From contig QXVZ01032925.1 of the NCBI GenBank assembly GCA_008931825.1, forward strand, positions 1 to 20,472: a stretch of DNA of 20,472 bases, in the 5' to 3' direction. The first letter of the stretch is position 1, and the number at the start of each line of letters is the position of its first letter. The stretch is from Phallusia fumigata (taxonomy: Eukaryota > Chordata > Ascidiacea > Phlebobranchia > Ascidiidae). The notes beneath the pieces were generated by a model. That model worked only from the letters and a program-made list of their open reading frames with translations, had not been told where the DNA came from and made no database searches. Below are positions 19,038-20,472 of this stretch, in pieces. The position numbers and the translations under genes were made by a program.

Positions 19038-19165
19038 CTGAAACATGTAACGACAGCCGTTTTGCAGCTGTAGACGAAGTTTGTATTTAAACTTGGTCCA
19101 TAGTCGGGGCTCTATGGAAAATAAATATCGAATTTGTAATGTGCCAAAACCCAAATTGCGGTCAC

Positions 19166-19372
19166 AAACCTGATTTTCGGTTTTGTGGTCCAGAAACCGG
19201 AGCATAAGTGACATAAACAAACACTTTCCTTTTCTCAATGCACCAGCAATGGAGTAAATGCAGATTGGAGCATCTTTAACTTCTTCATTATCAAACAATT
19301 CCTTTATCGCGTTTTCGTTGATAATAATTGAATTTGTTCCATCGACCTCCTCAGCTGAAGTCATTTGCAGAG
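19166..19372 (-). CDS. Gene A exon 1: P-loop exon with altered G1
   Basis: Reads YSIAGALRKGKCLFMSLMLR; the usual GKS is GKC. The arginine-finger position (LRKGK) is kept. The obvious donor CAG|GTTTGT, matching gene B, would leave the next exon out of frame. A donor four bases on (GGTTT|GTGACC) restores it and gives a junction of exactly the same length as gene B. The start is unresolved: ATG after LQ near the acceptor, or further upstream in an open frame to 19595. Confidence 0.75.
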
Positions 19373-20472
19373 CTAAAAACAGCGGTTCATGCTTTTTCAA
19401 AAATTCAACGGAACAGCGGCTAAAACAACCAGAACGTGACTTGTCTAACTCATGGTTAAGAGTTAGCTGCATTGACTTTAAGTTACCGATCGAAGCACGT
19501 AACAGATTACAGATTTTGTGCCCCATACGGAAAAAACTCATAGATCTTTTCCCCCAAATGTAGTTACAACACGAATAAAAAATGAAACCGAACAATCACA
19601 GGCAACAACCTGTGTTTTCAACAAAAAAGCAAAGATTAGGAAATAGCCTTTAGGAAAAATTTGCAATATACTTACACTAAAATTGTCTTGCTTGCACCAA
19701 AACAGAATCTAACTTACACCGAAAAACTAGGTCCTATAATTTTTAGCAAAACTGTATGTATTTTTATGTGTTATTAAATTGTATGTAATTTGTAAGTGCA
19801 CATTTATTTAGTTTGTATTTGAAGTTTGTAAATATTTGAAGTTTGTTGAAGCGTTCAAAACTCGACTAAAACTTTTGAATGTAAATCACAACACACAACA
19901 AAAGACACCAACTACCAAAGCTAACCCTGGCGGAAATGCAAACCTTAACTATCAGGTGCTGATCCAGAGCAGGCTAGTTTTCATCCTTCCTTTTTGTCCT
20001 GACACAAAAACTGAACCTTTTCAGTACAAGTTGCGAAGTAACAAGAAACAAAAGACCAAGTCAACAAACTCAAAAAAAGTCTAAATTTGTCCCATACTTC
20101 GCCACGCAACCTGGGCACTTCTAAGGGTCGCCGATACGGAATGCAGCTTGTTGCAGGGCAACTCTTCAGCTCTATCAGCGCACGAGAGTTACACAGGATT
20201 TTTATTTTTACCTGTTGGCAATAAATGAGCAATTTGGTGAAACTTGTGCTGGTAAAAAAGCACGTAAATAATGATTCTATAATGCGCAATCTATGATGTG
20301 CCTGGCGACAAAACGCTTTTTGCATTTCAGAACACAAATGTTTATGTTGGCTTTGGTTTATGTTGTACAACGAACCTGCAAAAGTCACTTTCGATATCTA
20401 CGTGTAATACTCTATGTTTCTCCCTGTTCAAGATTATTAACTATTGCACCATAACGACAGTCTATGAGGCGA
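19373..20472. other. Upstream flank of gene A
   Basis: The exon 1 frame stays open to 19595 on the minus strand, so N-terminal codons may lie here. Beyond that the DNA is AT-rich, with a run of TTTGAAGTTTGT(A/T) repeats near 19819-19850. The 135-codon minus-strand frame at 19981-20388 has no recognised domain or splice context. No clear promoter. Confidence 0.4.

Larger units (their letters stand above)
14578..19372 (-). pseudogene. Gene A: degenerate paralogue of the atlastin-like GTPase
   Basis: Recognised exons in transcription order: 19372-19166, 19037-18910, 18272-18117, 18013-17957, 17888-17657, 17222-17047, 16982-16908, 16831-16641, 16582-16514, 16325-16113, 16055-16008, 15807-15715, 15454-15365, 14990-14919 and 14858-14578. 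Exon order, most phases and many exon lengths match gene B. The damage is listed in the exon entries: Ser-to-Cys in the P-loop, a one-base frameshift in exon 8, a TAA in exon 13, and a TAG plus a frameshift in exon 15. The GTPase half (exons 1-6) reads through without a break, so a truncated protein is still possible. Some breaks could be errors in a draft assembly that shows clear contig-join faults elsewhere in this window. Confidence 0.72.

Noticed and set aside
18941..19166. Continuous minus-strand frame from gene A exon 1 through to 18954
   Set aside because: It passes through the intron, and its reading of exon 2 is out of the homologous frame (QANGGK instead of KWRENK).
19981..20388. 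135-codon minus-strand open frame upstream of gene A
   Set aside because: Composition looks random, there is no domain, and I see no splice signals linking it to gene A exon 1.
1..20472. tRNA genes, CRISPR arrays, bacterial operons
   Set aside because: No cloverleaf with A and B boxes was found by eye, no regularly spaced repeats, and the gene structure is eukaryotic.

Overview
This looks like AT-rich animal nuclear DNA. Both genes are on the minus strand and are cut into many small exons (about 50-235 bp) by mostly short introns with GT/AG ends. There are no bacterial operons, ribosome binding sites or bacterial RNA genes. The compact exons, small hAT-type elements and 1-2 single-base differences between overlapping contig ends fit a highly heterozygous invertebrate. 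A tunicate such as Ciona is my best guess, but the sequence alone does not prove it.

The main content is two diverged paralogues of an atlastin-like (GB1/RHD3-type) GTPase, assembled here exon by exon. Gene B (about 5578 down to position 1, continuing off the left edge) looks intact. It has a P-loop (GPLRFGKS), a switch I threonine in HTRGI, DTQG, RDW, an atlastin-like linker and helical middle domain, and then a long helical tail. No membrane hairpin is visible where an atlastin would have one. The 16 exons add up to about 797 codons and are still open at the window edge.

Gene A (about 19372 down to 14578) has the same exon plan but appears to be decaying. It has a Ser-to-Cys change in the P-loop, a shifted splice donor, a one-base frameshift in exon 8, a stop in exon 13 with no in-phase donor before it, and an in-frame TAG plus a second frameshift in its last recognised exon. 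That exon aligns without gaps, 67 codons to 67, with the left-edge exon of gene B.

Layout, left to right: gene B exons 16 to 1 (1-5578); an upstream zone with a proline-codon tandem repeat and a duplicated block (5579-6212); about 8.4 kb of spacer (6213-14577) with a diverged pair of long repeats (7383-8040 and 9225-10080), hAT-type non-autonomous elements and an unassigned GC-richer block; gene A (14578-19372); and its upstream flank (19373-20472).

Each of the three single N bases (2053, 5993, 10739) sits exactly between two near-identical tandem copies. This is the expected mark of overlapping contigs laid end to end. The apparent second copy of exon 12 in gene B is therefore most likely an assembly artefact.
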